Part shown: positions 23,268 to 33,480 of the stretch, one piece after another | How positions within the stretch are numbered: position 1 is the first letter of the stretch | How the letters are laid out: every line of letters begins with the position of its first letter | DNA from: Spirochaetales bacterium | GTDB taxonomy: Bacteria; Spirochaetota; Spirochaetia; SZUA-6; DRHE01 | Assembly (NCBI GenBank): GCA_030615505.1 | Contig: JAUWZD010000021.1 | Coordinates: 1-50,367, forward strand | Length of the DNA: 50,367 nt | Direction of reading: 5' to 3' | The notes under the pieces: generated by a model | Told to the model about the DNA's origin: nothing | Databases searched by the model: none | Seen by the model: the letters and a program-made list of their open reading frames with translations, nothing else | Translations under genes and position numbers: made by a program

Positions 23268-24539
23268 ATGACTTCCCGTGAACGAGTACGCATGGCTATC
23301 AACCATGAACAACCCGATAGAGTCCCTCTGGACCTGGGCAGTACTCAGGTAACCGGGATTCAGGCTCTAATCTATTCCCGGCTCAAAGAGGCCCTCTCTA
23401 TAAAATCGGGTGAAATTAGAGTTTTCGAACCATTTCAAATGCTGGCTGAAGTGGAAGAAGAGGTCAGAAAGACGCTGGGTGTGGACACGGTCGGCATTCA
23501 ATTCCCGCAGACCATGTTCGGATACCCTAATACGGACTGGAAACCCTTTACCATGTTCGATGGGACCGAAGTGCTTATTTCCGGCTGCTTTGAATACGAT
23601 ATTCTCCCCAACGGAGACCTCGTTCAATACCCAGGGGGAGACAGGAATGCCCCGCCTTCTGCCAGGATGCCCCAGGGTGGCTACTACTTCGATAATATAA
23701 TCAGACAGGAACCCATTGATGAGGCATCTCTAGATCCTAAAGAATGGGTGGAACAGACCTACGACCTGTACAGTGATGAAGATTTAAAGTTTTTAGAAGA
23801 TACGGTAAAATACTATTACGATAATACTGAATATTCATTAGTTGGGAATTTCTGGGGCGCCGGCTTTGGGGATATCGCATTTGTTCCGGGTCCTCATATT
23901 AAGCGCCCGAAGGGAATCAGAGATCCCGAAGAATGGCTTATCTCTTTAATCACCAGAAAGTCTTATATTCAGGACATATTCAATTATCAGTACGAGCTTC
24001 AAATAAAAAACCTGAATATGTATAGAGATGCCCTGGGAGACAGGCTTGATGTTATTGTTATGAGCGGAACAGACTTCGGCACCCAGCACGCTCCTTTTAT
24101 TGCTCCTGACACATACCGGGAAATGTTTAAGCCGCTACACAAAGACATGAACGATTGGGTACATCAGCATACTCCCTGGAAAACCTTCATCCACACATGC
24201 GGCTCAATAATAGAATTTCTTGATGATTTTGCCGAAGCCGGATTTGATATTCTCAATCCCGTACAGATTTCGGCTTCCGGCATGGACCCTGAATTCTTGA
24301 AAAAAAACTACGGGGATAAATTCGTATTCTGGGGCGGAGGAGTTGACACACAGAAAACCCTTGCCTTTGGATCTCCCGATGATGTGCGCCGGGAGGTTGA
24401 AGAGAATACAAAGATCTTCGGCAGAGATGGAGGCTTTGTATTTAATACCATACATAATATTCAGGCCACAGTTCCATTAGAGAATCTCCTGGCCATGTTT
24501 GAATCATTCAGCGATAAGAGAAGCTATAATCATGCTTAG
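23268..24539 (+). CDS. URO-D-superfamily methyltransferase (MtaA/MtbA/CmuA-like)
   Basis: 423 residues of the uroporphyrinogen-decarboxylase superfamily: N-terminal 'RERVRMAINHEQPDRVPLDLGS', central 'MSGTDFGTQHAPFIAPDTYREMFKPLHKDM', 'FIHTCGSIIEFLDDFAEAGFDILNPVQ' and 'WGGGVDTQKTLAFG'. The 'HTCGS' segment carries the His and Cys that bind zinc in methylcobamide:acceptor methyltransferases, whereas true HemE lacks this Cys. No other haem genes are nearby, but a corrinoid protein is encoded 1.2 kb away. The likely role is moving a methyl group between a substrate, corrinoid protein and a thiol or folate acceptor. The stop overlaps the start of the CoA-transferase gene. Confidence 0.85.
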   Translation: MTSRERVRMAINHEQPDRVPLDLGSTQVTGIQALIYSRLKEALSIKSGEIRVFEPFQMLAEVEEEVRKTLGVDTVGIQFPQTMFGYPNTDWKPFTMFDGTEVLISGCFEYDILPNGDLVQYPGGDRNAPPSARMPQGGYYFDNIIRQEPIDEASLDPKEWVEQTYDLYSDEDLKFLEDTVKYYYDNTEYSLVGNFWGAGFGDIAFVPGPHIKRPKGIRDPEEWLISLITRKSYIQDIFNYQYELQIKNLNMYRDALGDRLDVIVMSGTDFGTQHAPFIAPDTYREMFKPLHKDMNDWVHQHTPWKTFIHTCGSIIEFLDDFAEAGFDILNPVQISASGMDPEFLKKNYGDKFVFWGGGVDTQKTLAFGSPDDVRREVEENTKIFGRDGGFVFNTIHNIQATVPLENLLAMFESFSDKRSYNHA

Positions 24540-25737
24540 AGCATTAGAAGGTATCCGGGTAATTGATTTAGGTCATGTGCTGGCTGCCCCTACCACTTCC
24601 ATGATCCTTGCGGATCTTGGAGCTGAGCTGATTCATTTAGAGCCGCCCGGCGGAGATGATTCAAGATTTTTCGGTCCCTTTGTCAATGGGCAGAGCGCTT
24701 ATTTCATCAGTATCAACCGGAACAAGAAGAGTATTGTTATTGACCTTAAAAAACCCGAAGGCAAGGAGGTGTTGAAAGACTTAATTATGGTCTCTGATAT
24801 TGTTCTAGAGAATTTCAGGCCAAAGACAATGAATAAGCTTGGTTTCTCATATGAAGAGCTGCAAAAAATAAACCCCAAAATAATATATGCATCAATATGC
24901 GGATTCGGCCATGACGCCCTGCCGGAATATGCTGATAAACCCGCTTACGATATAGTAGCCCAGGCTTTCAGCGGACTCATGAGCATTACCGGACCGGATG
25001 GCGGGCCGCCTGTTCGGGTAGGAAGCTCTGTCGGGGACATTGTCGCAGGGCATCAATGCGCTATTGGAATATTGTGTGCTCTTTGGCACAGGGAGAAGAC
25101 GGGTAGGGGCCAGGCAATCGATCAGTCCATGGTGGATGGGTTGGTATATATACTCGAGAATGCCATTGTGCGCAATACTGTATCCGGTGAAATACCCCAC
25201 CCCCTTGGTACGAAACATCCGTCTGTTACTCCCTTCCAGGTATTTAAGACTAAAGACAGCTGGATTGTCACCCCCATTGGCAACGATGCCCTGTGGAAAA
25301 GATTTTGCCAGGCAATCGACCGCAGCGATTTAAGTGAAGATCCCAGATTCAAGACGAATCATTTGAGGACACAAAACAGAGCAAAGCTCATTCCTGAACT
25401 TGAACAGGTTATAAAAACCAGGACCACTAGAGAGTGGACGAAGATATTTGAAAAATATAAGCTTCCCTATTCACCTATCAATACAATTGATAAAATAGTT
25501 AAGGACCCTAATATCAATTACAGAAAAATGATTGCAGAAATTGATCAGCCGGGAGCGGGAAAAATAAAAATAGCAGGATCTCCCTTTCATCTATCCGAAA
25601 CACCCGGAGAAGTTTATGCTCCGGCGCCTCTATTGGGAGAGCACACAGAGGAAGTTTTGCTGAATATTTTGCACTATTCTAAAAACAGGGTTGATAAGCT
25701 GATAAAAGAGAAAGTAGCTTATATTCAGGAGAGTTAA
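24532..25737 (+). CDS. Type III (CaiB/BaiF) CoA-transferase
   Basis: 401 residues from ATG 24532, overlapping the URO-D gene by 8 bp (translation coupled). Family motifs: 'LEGIRVIDLGHVLAAPTTSMILADLGAELIHLEPP', 'NRNKKSIVIDLKKPEG', 'NPKIIYASICGFG', 'YDIVAQAFSGLMSITG' and 'GQAIDQSMVDGL'. These enzymes move CoA between carboxylic acids without ATP. Its tight coupling to a methyltransferase suggests that the methylated substrate is an acid handled as a CoA thioester. It converges with the corrinoid-protein gene, their stop codons overlapping. Confidence 0.9.
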   Translation: MLRALEGIRVIDLGHVLAAPTTSMILADLGAELIHLEPPGGDDSRFFGPFVNGQSAYFISINRNKKSIVIDLKKPEGKEVLKDLIMVSDIVLENFRPKTMNKLGFSYEELQKINPKIIYASICGFGHDALPEYADKPAYDIVAQAFSGLMSITGPDGGPPVRVGSSVGDIVAGHQCAIGILCALWHREKTGRGQAIDQSMVDGLVYILENAIVRNTVSGEIPHPLGTKHPSVTPFQVFKTKDSWIVTPIGNDALWKRFCQAIDRSDLSEDPRFKTNHLRTQNRAKLIPELEQVIKTRTTREWTKIFEKYKLPYSPINTIDKIVKDPNINYRKMIAEIDQPGAGKIKIAGSPFHLSETPGEVYAPAPLLGEHTEEVLLNILHYSKNRVDKLIKEKVAYIQES

Positions 25738-26357
25738 ATGAGTGATTTTCCTATCTCTACGGCGCTGGCCGCATCTGCTGCATATCCATCTGCGCCTATT
25801 TCATCAGCATAACTCTGTGTTACCGGAGCGCCGCCTATTATAACTTTTACAGCACTGTTTTTCTCCTTCAAGGCATCCACAACTGCTTTCATGGAGGTCA
25901 TTGTGGTGGTTAGCAGTGCAGATAAGCCGATTATATCCGGTTTATGTTCCTCATAGGCTTCCAGGAACTTTTCCGCACTGCAGTCCACTCCCAGATCTAT
26001 AACATTAAATCCCGCGCCTTTGAACATCATTCCTACCAGATTTTTGCCTATATCGTGCAGATCCCCTTTCACCGTGCCGATTGCTATTTTACCGAGCATC
26101 TTCACGCCAGCTTTAATCAACAGGGGCTCAAGCACACTCATTCCGGCATGCATTGCCCTGGCGGCAATGAGAACCTCGGGAATATATACCTCATTGCGCT
26201 TAAATCTTTCACCAATAATTCCCATCCCGGAGATAAGACCTCCATCGAGTATCTTCTTTGGCTCAACACCGGCGTCTAAAACCTGTGTAACTAAGTCTCG
26301 CACTTCATCCGCCTTTCCCTGCTGAAGTGCTTCAGACATTTTTTCCAAGGATTCCAC
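25734..26357 (-). CDS. Corrinoid (B12-binding) methyltransferase protein, MtaC/MtbC-like
   Basis: 207 residues: N-terminal four-helix cap (about 1-85; 'LEKMSEALQQGKADEVRDLVTQ', 'GLISGMGIIGERFKRNEVYIPEVL') and C-terminal Rossmann-like B12 domain with 'GTVKGDLHDIGKNLVGMMF', whose His is the lower axial cobalt ligand (DxHxxG). It carries the methyl group between a substrate methylase and the URO-D-type enzyme opposite. It is on the opposite strand, divergent from the PocR-AraC gene (138-bp AT-rich gap), and may be under that regulator. Confidence 0.93.
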   Translation of the reverse strand: MESLEKMSEALQQGKADEVRDLVTQVLDAGVEPKKILDGGLISGMGIIGERFKRNEVYIPEVLIAARAMHAGMSVLEPLLIKAGVKMLGKIAIGTVKGDLHDIGKNLVGMMFKGAGFNVIDLGVDCSAEKFLEAYEEHKPDIIGLSALLTTTMTSMKAVVDALKEKNSAVKVIIGGAPVTQSYADEIGADGYAADAASAVEIGKSLI

Positions 26358-26495
26358 CTTCCTGCCTCCTTTAGTGTATTGTGTATTGAGTCAATCAATA
26401 TTATATATATTTTAAATATATCTTCTTGTACTTTTGTTATCTGAATTAGTTTTTTTGTGTTTTTTTATCCTTTTTTTTAGTATGTTATGGATTGA

Positions 26496-27644
26496 ATGGA
26501 ATCCTGGAAATGTGTATTAAATCCTGATGATTTTAAGAGGATGGCGGGGCAGTACCAATCCAGGACCTCATTCGGCCTGACTCTTATCCATAATAACCGT
26601 ATATACCTTAATCAATGCCTGTATTACCCCTGGAATGAGGCTGAGAGAAGAAAAGTCAATTTTTCACAAATGATGGAGGAATCCCTGCGCTGGGGCGAGC
26701 CCTGCATTATCCTTGATACGTCTGATAATTATCTGTGGTGTATTCCCATCTGTCTGAATAACAGAGCTGTCGGCGGAATATTTTCCGCATCGAATCCTGA
26801 ACACAGGGATAATGATCGTGAAAAAAAGGTGAGCCGGGCCGCCCGGTTGTTACTGGATTTTGCCTGTGAGCGTAATGTCTGCAATGCAAGTCTAATGCAC
26901 CTTAATCGGGAAGAGAGCAGGTATGATGCCCGCCGGGCCGAAGTAATCCACTCGATGAAAGAGAATCTCTATCTGGATCCAAGGGCAATCTATTTAAGGG
27001 AAGAATTTAACCTGTTATCGGCCATAAAAACGGGAAACAAGGAACAGGCCCGGGAAATTATCAACAGAATTCTTGTCGGGATTTATAATCTGGGAAAAGA
27101 AGACCTTGATGTACTTAAAACACTCGTCTTAGAAATGGTAGTTTTAATGTACCGCACCGCAGTTGATAAGGGGGCAGACCCCCGTGAGCTTCTTGGAGTT
27201 AACAGCTCCTTTTTAAAGGATTTTCATGAGATCCATGACGATATCCACTTGAGCCAGTGGTTAACCCGCTGGCTGGAAGCATTTATCAGCACAAGTATAG
27301 AGTATCCCCATATCTCACCACCCGTATCCATTTCTTTAGCTTTAGAATATATTAAAAACAACCTGGACAAACCTCTTAACCGGGATGAGGTTGCCGGCAT
27401 CTGCAATATGTCACCAGGTTACTTTTCCAGAGTGTTCAGGGATCGAACCGGGTTTACATTCATTCATTTATTAAATAAATTCAGGGTTGAACACGCCTGC
27501 TCCCTCCTGGAGGAAACCGCCTTAAGTGTTTACGAGATAACTTTCCAATCAGGATTTAATGATCAGAGTTATTTTAACAAAGTCTTTAAGAAGTATCGGA
27601 GCAGGACACCCTCAGAGTATAGAAACAATGCAAGAGAAGTTTGA
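26496..27644 (+). CDS. AraC-family regulator with N-terminal PocR-like sensor
   Basis: 382 residues. The N-terminal 130 residues ('GQYQSRTSFGLTLIHNN', 'CLYYPWNEAERRKVNF', 'WCIPICLNNRAVGGIFSA') resemble the PocR ligand-sensing domain found in regulators of corrinoid- and propanediol-related genes. A helical middle region (about 165-280) and a double helix-turn-helix AraC domain (about 283-382; 'GICNMSPGYFSRVFRDRTG', 'EITFQSGFNDQSYFNKVFKKY') follow. ATG 26496 lacks a good RBS. Divergent placement next to the corrinoid-protein gene suggests it activates methyl-transfer genes in response to their substrate. Confidence 0.85.
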   Translation: MESWKCVLNPDDFKRMAGQYQSRTSFGLTLIHNNRIYLNQCLYYPWNEAERRKVNFSQMMEESLRWGEPCIILDTSDNYLWCIPICLNNRAVGGIFSASNPEHRDNDREKKVSRAARLLLDFACERNVCNASLMHLNREESRYDARRAEVIHSMKENLYLDPRAIYLREEFNLLSAIKTGNKEQAREIINRILVGIYNLGKEDLDVLKTLVLEMVVLMYRTAVDKGADPRELLGVNSSFLKDFHEIHDDIHLSQWLTRWLEAFISTSIEYPHISPPVSISLALEYIKNNLDKPLNRDEVAGICNMSPGYFSRVFRDRTGFTFIHLLNKFRVEHACSLLEETALSVYEITFQSGFNDQSYFNKVFKKYRSRTPSEYRNNAREV

Positions 27645-28296
27645 CCTATCCCCTAGTTAACGCTTAAAGCCTTCTCTGTTTCAAGATCAAAAAGATGAAT
27701 ATTGTTCGTATTAATAGCAAACTCAATTGGCGAACCCGGCTCTGCCTGCACAATATTGGGCATAAGAGCTTTAATCGTAGTCTCACCGATCTTTACAACT
27801 ATAATGATCTGATCTCCCAGAGGTTCTGTTACATCAACCTGAGTCTTTAGAATATTATCCTTTAGGCTTGAAACCTTTGGATCATTCACCTCATAAATGA
27901 CTCTGTTTATTTACCCTATTTTTTTCGTTTTGCTTAAAATTAAATCCATATAATATAAGGAATTAATTTTTCATATCCACTTGAAAATGGACTAAATCAA
28001 CGGCATCATAAATATCCTGAGGGCGGACACCAAGCACCAATCTATTGGATTTTGTATACTTCTCTAAAACCTTAGCCCTGGCAGATGGAAGCCCTATTTT
28101 AAAATCGCCTTTTTGGAGGAATATCTTGCCATTCTTCTTAACAATCTCAACATCAATAAAATTAATCGGTGGGCTTCCGATAAAGCCTGCCACAAACATA
28201 TTGTGTGGATTGCTGTAAACTTCTGCCGGAGAACCGCACTGCTGAAGAACTCCATCGTGCAAAATAACAAGCCTGCCGCTCAAGGTCATTGCCTCT

Positions 28297-28309
28297 ACCT
28301 AGCTTTCCC
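28297..28309. repeat. Left copy of the inverted repeat bounding the insert
   Basis: ACCTAGCTTTCCC at 28297-28309, one base from the left junction. Its inverted partner is GGGAAAGCTACGT at 31498-31510 (12 of 13 positions match). Confidence 0.55.
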
Positions 28310-28994
28310 AAAGAAGGACTTCGAGTTCGCGTGTCTTGGCGTTACCGCTGCGAATCTGTCATCAGCATTTTTTCGTTTCTATGGTGAGTGGTTTGGCCGT
28401 CCGAATTTCCTTATATAGAACGTCAAGGCACTCCCTTGGCCTGAATTACCAAAACCTGTTGCCACACGATTGAGGGAGTTAATATCTGAAGAGGTTGCTG
28501 ATCGCCGGATGGCCTATCAGCTTCATGAGCCTTTTCATGATTTCGTTGCTCCAGGAATCGTGTTCCAGAGAAAGCACGCCAATTCGATTACTTGCGACCT
28601 ATACACCTTTATTGGTGAGAGGCTGGAAGAGGAAGTTGCCGATACATATGGGTTCAATGCAGAGCAACATCAGAGTATCACGCGTGATTTGCGGGAAGCC
28701 ATTGCATTTAAGATGGTTGGGTCAGTTACCGACAAATCGAATGTAGATGACTCTGAATATGATAAGGATGAAGCCGACTTCGTCATAGAAGATAGCGGCC
28801 ATGCGCATCACGAAGCGCTGGTCTCTTATTCTGTGGGCGACTCCGAGCACGAGGACGACATAGTCCGCCGGGTGCGCGAGGTGCTGGAGGTCATCTGGAA
28901 GGAGGCCAAGAAATATTGGGAGGAACTCGTTGAGGGCAAGTACGAATGGTCCGGCATCGGCAAACAGCTCCTGGAAAAGGGCCTGGTGAAGTGA
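28299..28994 (+). pseudogene. C-terminal remnant of a PglX-like (BREX) adenine DNA methyltransferase
   Basis: A single frame from the junction reads 'LAFPKKDFEFACLG', 'FFRFYGEWFGRPNFLI', then TAG (28416-28418), and continues in frame 'NVKALPWPELPKP', 'VADRRMAYQLHEPFHDFV', 'EALVSYSVG', 'DSEHEDDIVRRVREVLEVIW' and 'YWEELVEGKYEWSGI'. These are landmarks, in order, of the C-terminal half of PglX-type methyltransferases. From memory of the family, tens of residues are missing after 'SYSVG' (the FGRW/FGRYS segment) and after 'EVIW'. The SAM-binding and catalytic N-terminal part is absent. Truncated, with an in-frame stop and internal deletions: non-functional. Confidence 0.65.
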
Positions 28995-29083
28995 CTATTT
29001 GGTAGTAAGCCATGAGATAATACTTGCGGATTTTCCTAAAAACTGCTATTTTCTTGTTCAGGAAAATGAAAAGAATCAGGAAA

Positions 29084-30175
29084 ATGCCGACAGAGAGGGA
29101 GATGATTGAACAGCTGCGGAGAGGTAAGGTTTCACTGCCTCCGCTGTCTTTTCGCTTTGTGGAAGGTCAGCCGGAGACAAGAGAAAACCGTCGTCTCGAT
29201 GCATTTGTTGAGGCATCATGGCGGGGGAGCACGGCAAGGTTCGCTGTCGAATGTAAATCCATTTCGACGCCCAGGGCATTTCAGGATGGGCTCAACCTGC
29301 TGAAATCATCGTCGCTCCCGAAAGGCTGCGGGCCCATGCTCATCATGCCTTTCCTCAGTGAAATGCAGTTACAGGAGCTGGAGCGGGAAGGGATCAGCGG
29401 AATCGATCTGTGCGGCAACGGCGTGGTGGTCGTGCCAGGCATGTTCGCCGTATTGCGCAGCGGCGAGAAGAACCGCTTTTCTTCCTCAGCCCCGATCAAG
29501 AACATCTATCGGAAGAACAGTTCGATGGTTGGTAGGATCTTCCTCCTCCGTTCCGGCTACGACACCGTCCAAGAGATATGCTCTGAGATCAACCGGCGAA
29601 ACATGCTGGTGAACCGTTGGGATAAAAGGCCCATGAGCCTGTCGACGGTGTCGAAATCGTTGAAGGCATTGGAGGAGGATTTGATCGTCGAGCGCAAGGG
29701 GATTATTCACCTTCTACAACCCGACAAGCTTCTGGAAAAACTGAGTGGGAATTATGTCCCTCCGAAAATCAAGGAGCGAGTCCGTCTAAAGGTCTCGGAA
29801 GGGAGTGCAACGATCCGGGAATCACTGCTGAAGCAATCCCAGGCGGTGAGCCTGCCTTTCGTAGCTGCAGGGACATCATCGGTTGGGCAATATGCCGTGA
29901 TGCAGCGGGGGGATCTGTTATCTGTCTACTGCCCGCGTTTGGATGTGCTGCTGGAACGGCTGGCCGGAAGTCAGTCGGATCGCTTCCCAAACCTCGAACT
30001 CGTCGAGACGGATGATGAGACAGTCTACTTCGATGCTAGGCCGGAGGGTAACTTCTGGTGGGCCTCCCCTGTGCAGGTGTACCTGGAGTTGATGGCCGGC
30101 GACAAGCGTGATCGAGATACCGCAGAACAGGTAAAGTCGTTCCTCTTGACGGATCTTCTGCAGGTTAAGCAATGA
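29084..30175 (+). CDS. AbiEi-type antitoxin/regulator with nuclease-like N-terminal domain
   Basis: 363 residues from ATG 29084 (CAGGAAA directly before; ATG 29066 also possible). Residues about 35-120 look like a PD-(D/E)xK fold: Asp39 in 'RLDAF', Glu56-x-Lys58 in 'FAVECKS', then 'PMLIMPFLSEMQLQELEREG' and 'GIDLCGNGVVV'. A winged-helix region follows (about 150-235; 'YDTVQEICSEINRR', 'SLSTVSKSLKALEEDLIVER'), then a C-terminal domain. In type IV toxin-antitoxin systems the AbiEi partner is a winged-helix transcriptional repressor. The stop overlaps the start of the nucleotidyltransferase gene (ATGA). It appears intact, unlike its flanking genes. Confidence 0.7.
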   Translation: MPTEREMIEQLRRGKVSLPPLSFRFVEGQPETRENRRLDAFVEASWRGSTARFAVECKSISTPRAFQDGLNLLKSSSLPKGCGPMLIMPFLSEMQLQELEREGISGIDLCGNGVVVVPGMFAVLRSGEKNRFSSSAPIKNIYRKNSSMVGRIFLLRSGYDTVQEICSEINRRNMLVNRWDKRPMSLSTVSKSLKALEEDLIVERKGIIHLLQPDKLLEKLSGNYVPPKIKERVRLKVSEGSATIRESLLKQSQAVSLPFVAAGTSSVGQYAVMQRGDLLSVYCPRLDVLLERLAGSQSDRFPNLELVETDDETVYFDARPEGNFWWASPVQVYLELMAGDKRDRDTAEQVKSFLLTDLLQVKQ

Positions 30176-31065
30176 TTACCATGCCCAACCTTCAAACAGC
30201 ACTGCTCGACCTGCTTTACGAAGTACAAGGCACGGATATCAAACTCATCATAGGCGGCGGTTTCGGCATCTATCTCAAGACCGACCACGTTCGCCGGCTG
30301 GGTGTGCAAACGCTTTTTCGTGAATGGCCTGAACCACGTTCCACCAACGACCTCGATTTGTATCTACGGCCGGAACTGCTTATACAATCAGTGAAATTGA
30401 AACCCCTGGCAGAGGCCATTGCCAGGCTGGGCTATCAGCTTGTTTCCGGCGCGGAGAAATACCAGTTTGTTAAACCCGGGCCGGGAGGTGTCCAGGCAGG
30501 CAGCGTCAAGATAGACATCCTTACCGGTCCGCAAAGCCGTTTTAAGGGAACAAAAGTGAAGACGGATGCCCGCCGTGCCCGGCCTAATCCTTCCGTCGGC
30601 ATCCATGCCCATCCCGTCGACGAAGTACCGACGTTGGAGGAGGGGCTGTTGCAGAAAACGCTGGAGGGAAAACTCAGTTCAGGCGACCCCTGGCAAGCTG
30701 AGATTTTCCTGCCGCATCCGTACACGTTCCTGATGATGAAGCTGTTCGCTTTCAAGGACCGGCGGAACGATATCGACAAGGAATTCGGTCGCTACCATGC
30801 CCTGGATTTGTACACCATCCTGGCTACTATGACCGAGATGGAGTGGGAGAATGCCCTTTCATTCCGTGAGCAACAGGGAGAAGAACCGTACATTATGGAG
30901 GCGGGGTGCCTGGTCTCGGAGCATTTTTCAGCGCTTGATCGTTTGGGCATGATTCGATTGAGGGAAAGCAATTACTATCGGCCCGAATTGCAGCTTGATG
31001 AATTCATGTCGGCCCTGAAGGAGCTGTTTCCAACGAGGGCCGAAACCGTCCAAGAAGTAAAATGA
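30172..31065 (+). CDS. AbiEii-type nucleotidyltransferase toxin
   Basis: 297 residues. Nucleotidyltransferase core 'IIGGGFGIYLK' (residues about 27-36), then 'RSTNDLDLYL' with the Asp60/Asp62 pair, a third-strand 'SVKIDILTG' and a helical C-terminal part containing 'LMMKLFAFKDR' and 'YHALDLYTIL', the family's usual 'KlfAl..R...rDl.Dl' helix. AbiEii-like toxins transfer nucleotides to RNA substrates. It is translationally coupled to the preceding antitoxin gene. The pglZ fragment begins 3 bp after its stop, so the pair was embedded in the defence operon rather than added later. Confidence 0.75.
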   Translation: MITMPNLQTALLDLLYEVQGTDIKLIIGGGFGIYLKTDHVRRLGVQTLFREWPEPRSTNDLDLYLRPELLIQSVKLKPLAEAIARLGYQLVSGAEKYQFVKPGPGGVQAGSVKIDILTGPQSRFKGTKVKTDARRARPNPSVGIHAHPVDEVPTLEEGLLQKTLEGKLSSGDPWQAEIFLPHPYTFLMMKLFAFKDRRNDIDKEFGRYHALDLYTILATMTEMEWENALSFREQQGEEPYIMEAGCLVSEHFSALDRLGMIRLRESNYYRPELQLDEFMSALKELFPTRAETVQEVK

Positions 31066-31068
31066 GCG

Positions 31069-31774
<706 letters not shown>

Positions 31775-31908
31775 TTACGCTTCAGGTACCTTTTTTATCT
31801 TCAAGCCGAATGAAATATTGGCCTCTACAGTCATGTGAGGAAAAAGCGCATAGCTCTGAAATACCATGGCTATAACCCGCATCAGAGGTATTATTAAGGG
31901 AGCAAACA

Positions 31909-33342
31909 TCAGGACATCATAATCGTAATTTTCATCTGCCCTTCTTCGTCGGCAGATATGAAAGCATTTTCAGAAAGTTTGCCGTTTAGGCGAAAAGATC
32001 TTATTTTTGTGCCGCTGCCTTCAATCTGTACTTCAATATTCGTCTCCCGATAGTTAAGGTTTTGCAGCTTTATATTAGAAATAGCTTTTGGAATACAGGG
32101 ACTAAAGCGGATACCATCCGGTTCAAACTGAATTCCAATAAGCCCCAAAAGGACCATTCGTAAATATGCTGTAGAACTCCAGGTCTGTCTGCGGCGTGAT
32201 TGCCAGGATATGATTCCTTTACTTTTACTTTCCTGTAATCCACCGTATATTGTTCCTTTCAAGGGATGATAAATTTCGGTAAATTGACTATCCCGGCATG
32301 CATGCTCAGCCAGTTTAAACATTTCATGAGCAAAAATATCCACTTTGCCGAACCGGGCTGCGGCATGGGCCCAGAAACCCTGTATATGGGGCCAAACTGT
32401 ACCACTATGTCTCCCGTAAGATTGTTCCCCCTTGCCTTCATATCGAGAAAAAGTAGGCCATACACATGGTATGCCGGCAGGTGTTACATATACATTACTG
32501 AATACAGCTTCTTTCCATTCATCATCCGCGAGTCCAAAAAGCAAGACAAAACTATGCCCCAACCCCTCCTGATGATCGCATCTGCCTGGTAAATCTGCCA
32601 GGTAACGGTAATGACCTTTCCCTTTAATCTTAAATCTCTGGTTAATTGCTTTTTTAATATTTTCCGCTTTAAGGCCCCAATCCGGAATTGCAGTAATACC
32701 CAGCGCACCTGCCATCTTTTGAGCGCTAATATAGGCGTTATAGTAAAGACAATTGGTGGAAAGGGCCTGCATGGGAATCCCGAAACCGGGCTTCGATACC
32801 TGATCAGGGTTGGCCCGGGGCCAGTCCAGAATAAAGCCGGAACCATCTGTGATGGCATACGGATCAGGATAAGCCGAAATACCGTCTTGATAACAAGCCG
32901 GTCCGCGAAACAGATTTAATTCAGCATCAAACTCTGTTTCCTCGAAATACTTTAGTGAATTTTGAGTTACTTCTAAGGCTAATGACAAAAACTCCCTATC
33001 GCCGGTATAGAGGTAGTGCCACCAGGCGCCTGTAGTCCATATAATTGCATCCCAATACTGACCACCAATACGAACCTTATTGTCAATGGATTCCAGGACT
33101 GAAAAGAGGGTGTTGCGAGACACTTCGGGCATAAGGAGTGATGCACCATTCCAGGCATTAATTGCAGCATCTCTGGTCCAAGGCCGGTTATAATCAAGAC
33201 CGGCCATGATTACAGGTTTATAAGTGTCTAGCAATCCATTTTTGAATGGAACCACATTGCCAAGGAGATCACCAATGGCTATTCTAAATGCTTGATCAAT
33301 CGAGTCGTTGCCGGTGATTAAATATGGGAGAAAATATTTCAT
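31909..33342 (-). CDS. (alpha/alpha)6-barrel glycoside hydrolase (GH63/GH37-like)
   Basis: 477 residues, no signal peptide, so it acts on imported substrate. Barrel motifs: '[20 protein letters not shown]' (Asp/Glu-rich entry), '[27 protein letters not shown]', '[14 protein letters not shown]', '[20 protein letters not shown]', '[20 protein letters not shown]' and '[23 protein letters not shown]', followed by a small beta domain (about 420-477). Mannosylglycerate hydrolases and glucosidases share this architecture, and which applies is not decidable by eye. It is downstream of a complete importer (gap 266 bp) and next to the dead ATPase gene. Confidence 0.7.
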   Translation of the reverse strand: MKYFLPYLITGNDSIDQAFRIAIGDLLGNVVPFKNGLLDTYKPVIMAGLDYNRPWTRDAAINAWNGASLLMPEVSRNTLFSVLESIDNKVRIGGQYWDAIIWTTGAWWHYLYTGDREFLSLALEVTQNSLKYFEETEFDAELNLFRGPACYQDGISAYPDPYAITDGSGFILDWPRANPDQVSKPGFGIPMQALSTNCLYYNAYISAQKMAGALGITAIPDWGLKAENIKKAINQRFKIKGKGHYRYLADLPGRCDHQEGLGHSFVLLFGLADDEWKEAVFSNVYVTPAGIPCVWPTFSRYEGKGEQSYGRHSGTVWPHIQGFWAHAAARFGKVDIFAHEMFKLAEHACRDSQFTEIYHPLKGTIYGGLQESKSKGIISWQSRRRQTWSSTAYLRMVLLGLIGIQFEPDGIRFSPCIPKAISNIKLQNLNYRETNIEVQIEGSGTKIRSFRLNGKLSENAFISADEEGQMKITIMMS

Positions 33343-33448
33343 CCCAATAATCCTTCAGTAAAACCAAATTATAAGGCTTCTTCCTCTTAAGAGCAAACTT
33401 TAAACGGTTTTTACATTTATAGGCTTACCCGGATAGTTCTACCGGTTG

Positions 33449-33480
33449 ACTTCACCCTGTGGGCGCCCACAGGGTGAAGT
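33449..33480. repeat. Perfect 32-bp palindrome with a third partial copy
   Basis: ACTTCACCCTGTGGGC and its exact inverse GCCCACAGGGTGAAGT adjoin without a spacer (33449-33464 and 33465-33480). GTGAA repeats follow, and CGCCCACAGG recurs at 33497-33506, so two alternative hairpins are possible. There is no T-run next to the main stem. It occupies the gap between the importer ATPase and the glycosidase gene. Confidence 0.8.

Noticed and set aside
23268-24539. Haem-pathway uroporphyrinogen decarboxylase (HemE)
   Set aside because: It has the 'HTCGS' zinc-type segment of methyltransferases, is longer than HemE, and lies in a methyl-transfer context.
26358-26495. Possible cobalamin riboswitch before the corrinoid-protein gene
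   Set aside because: The AT-rich gap has no B12-box-like sequence or suitable stems.
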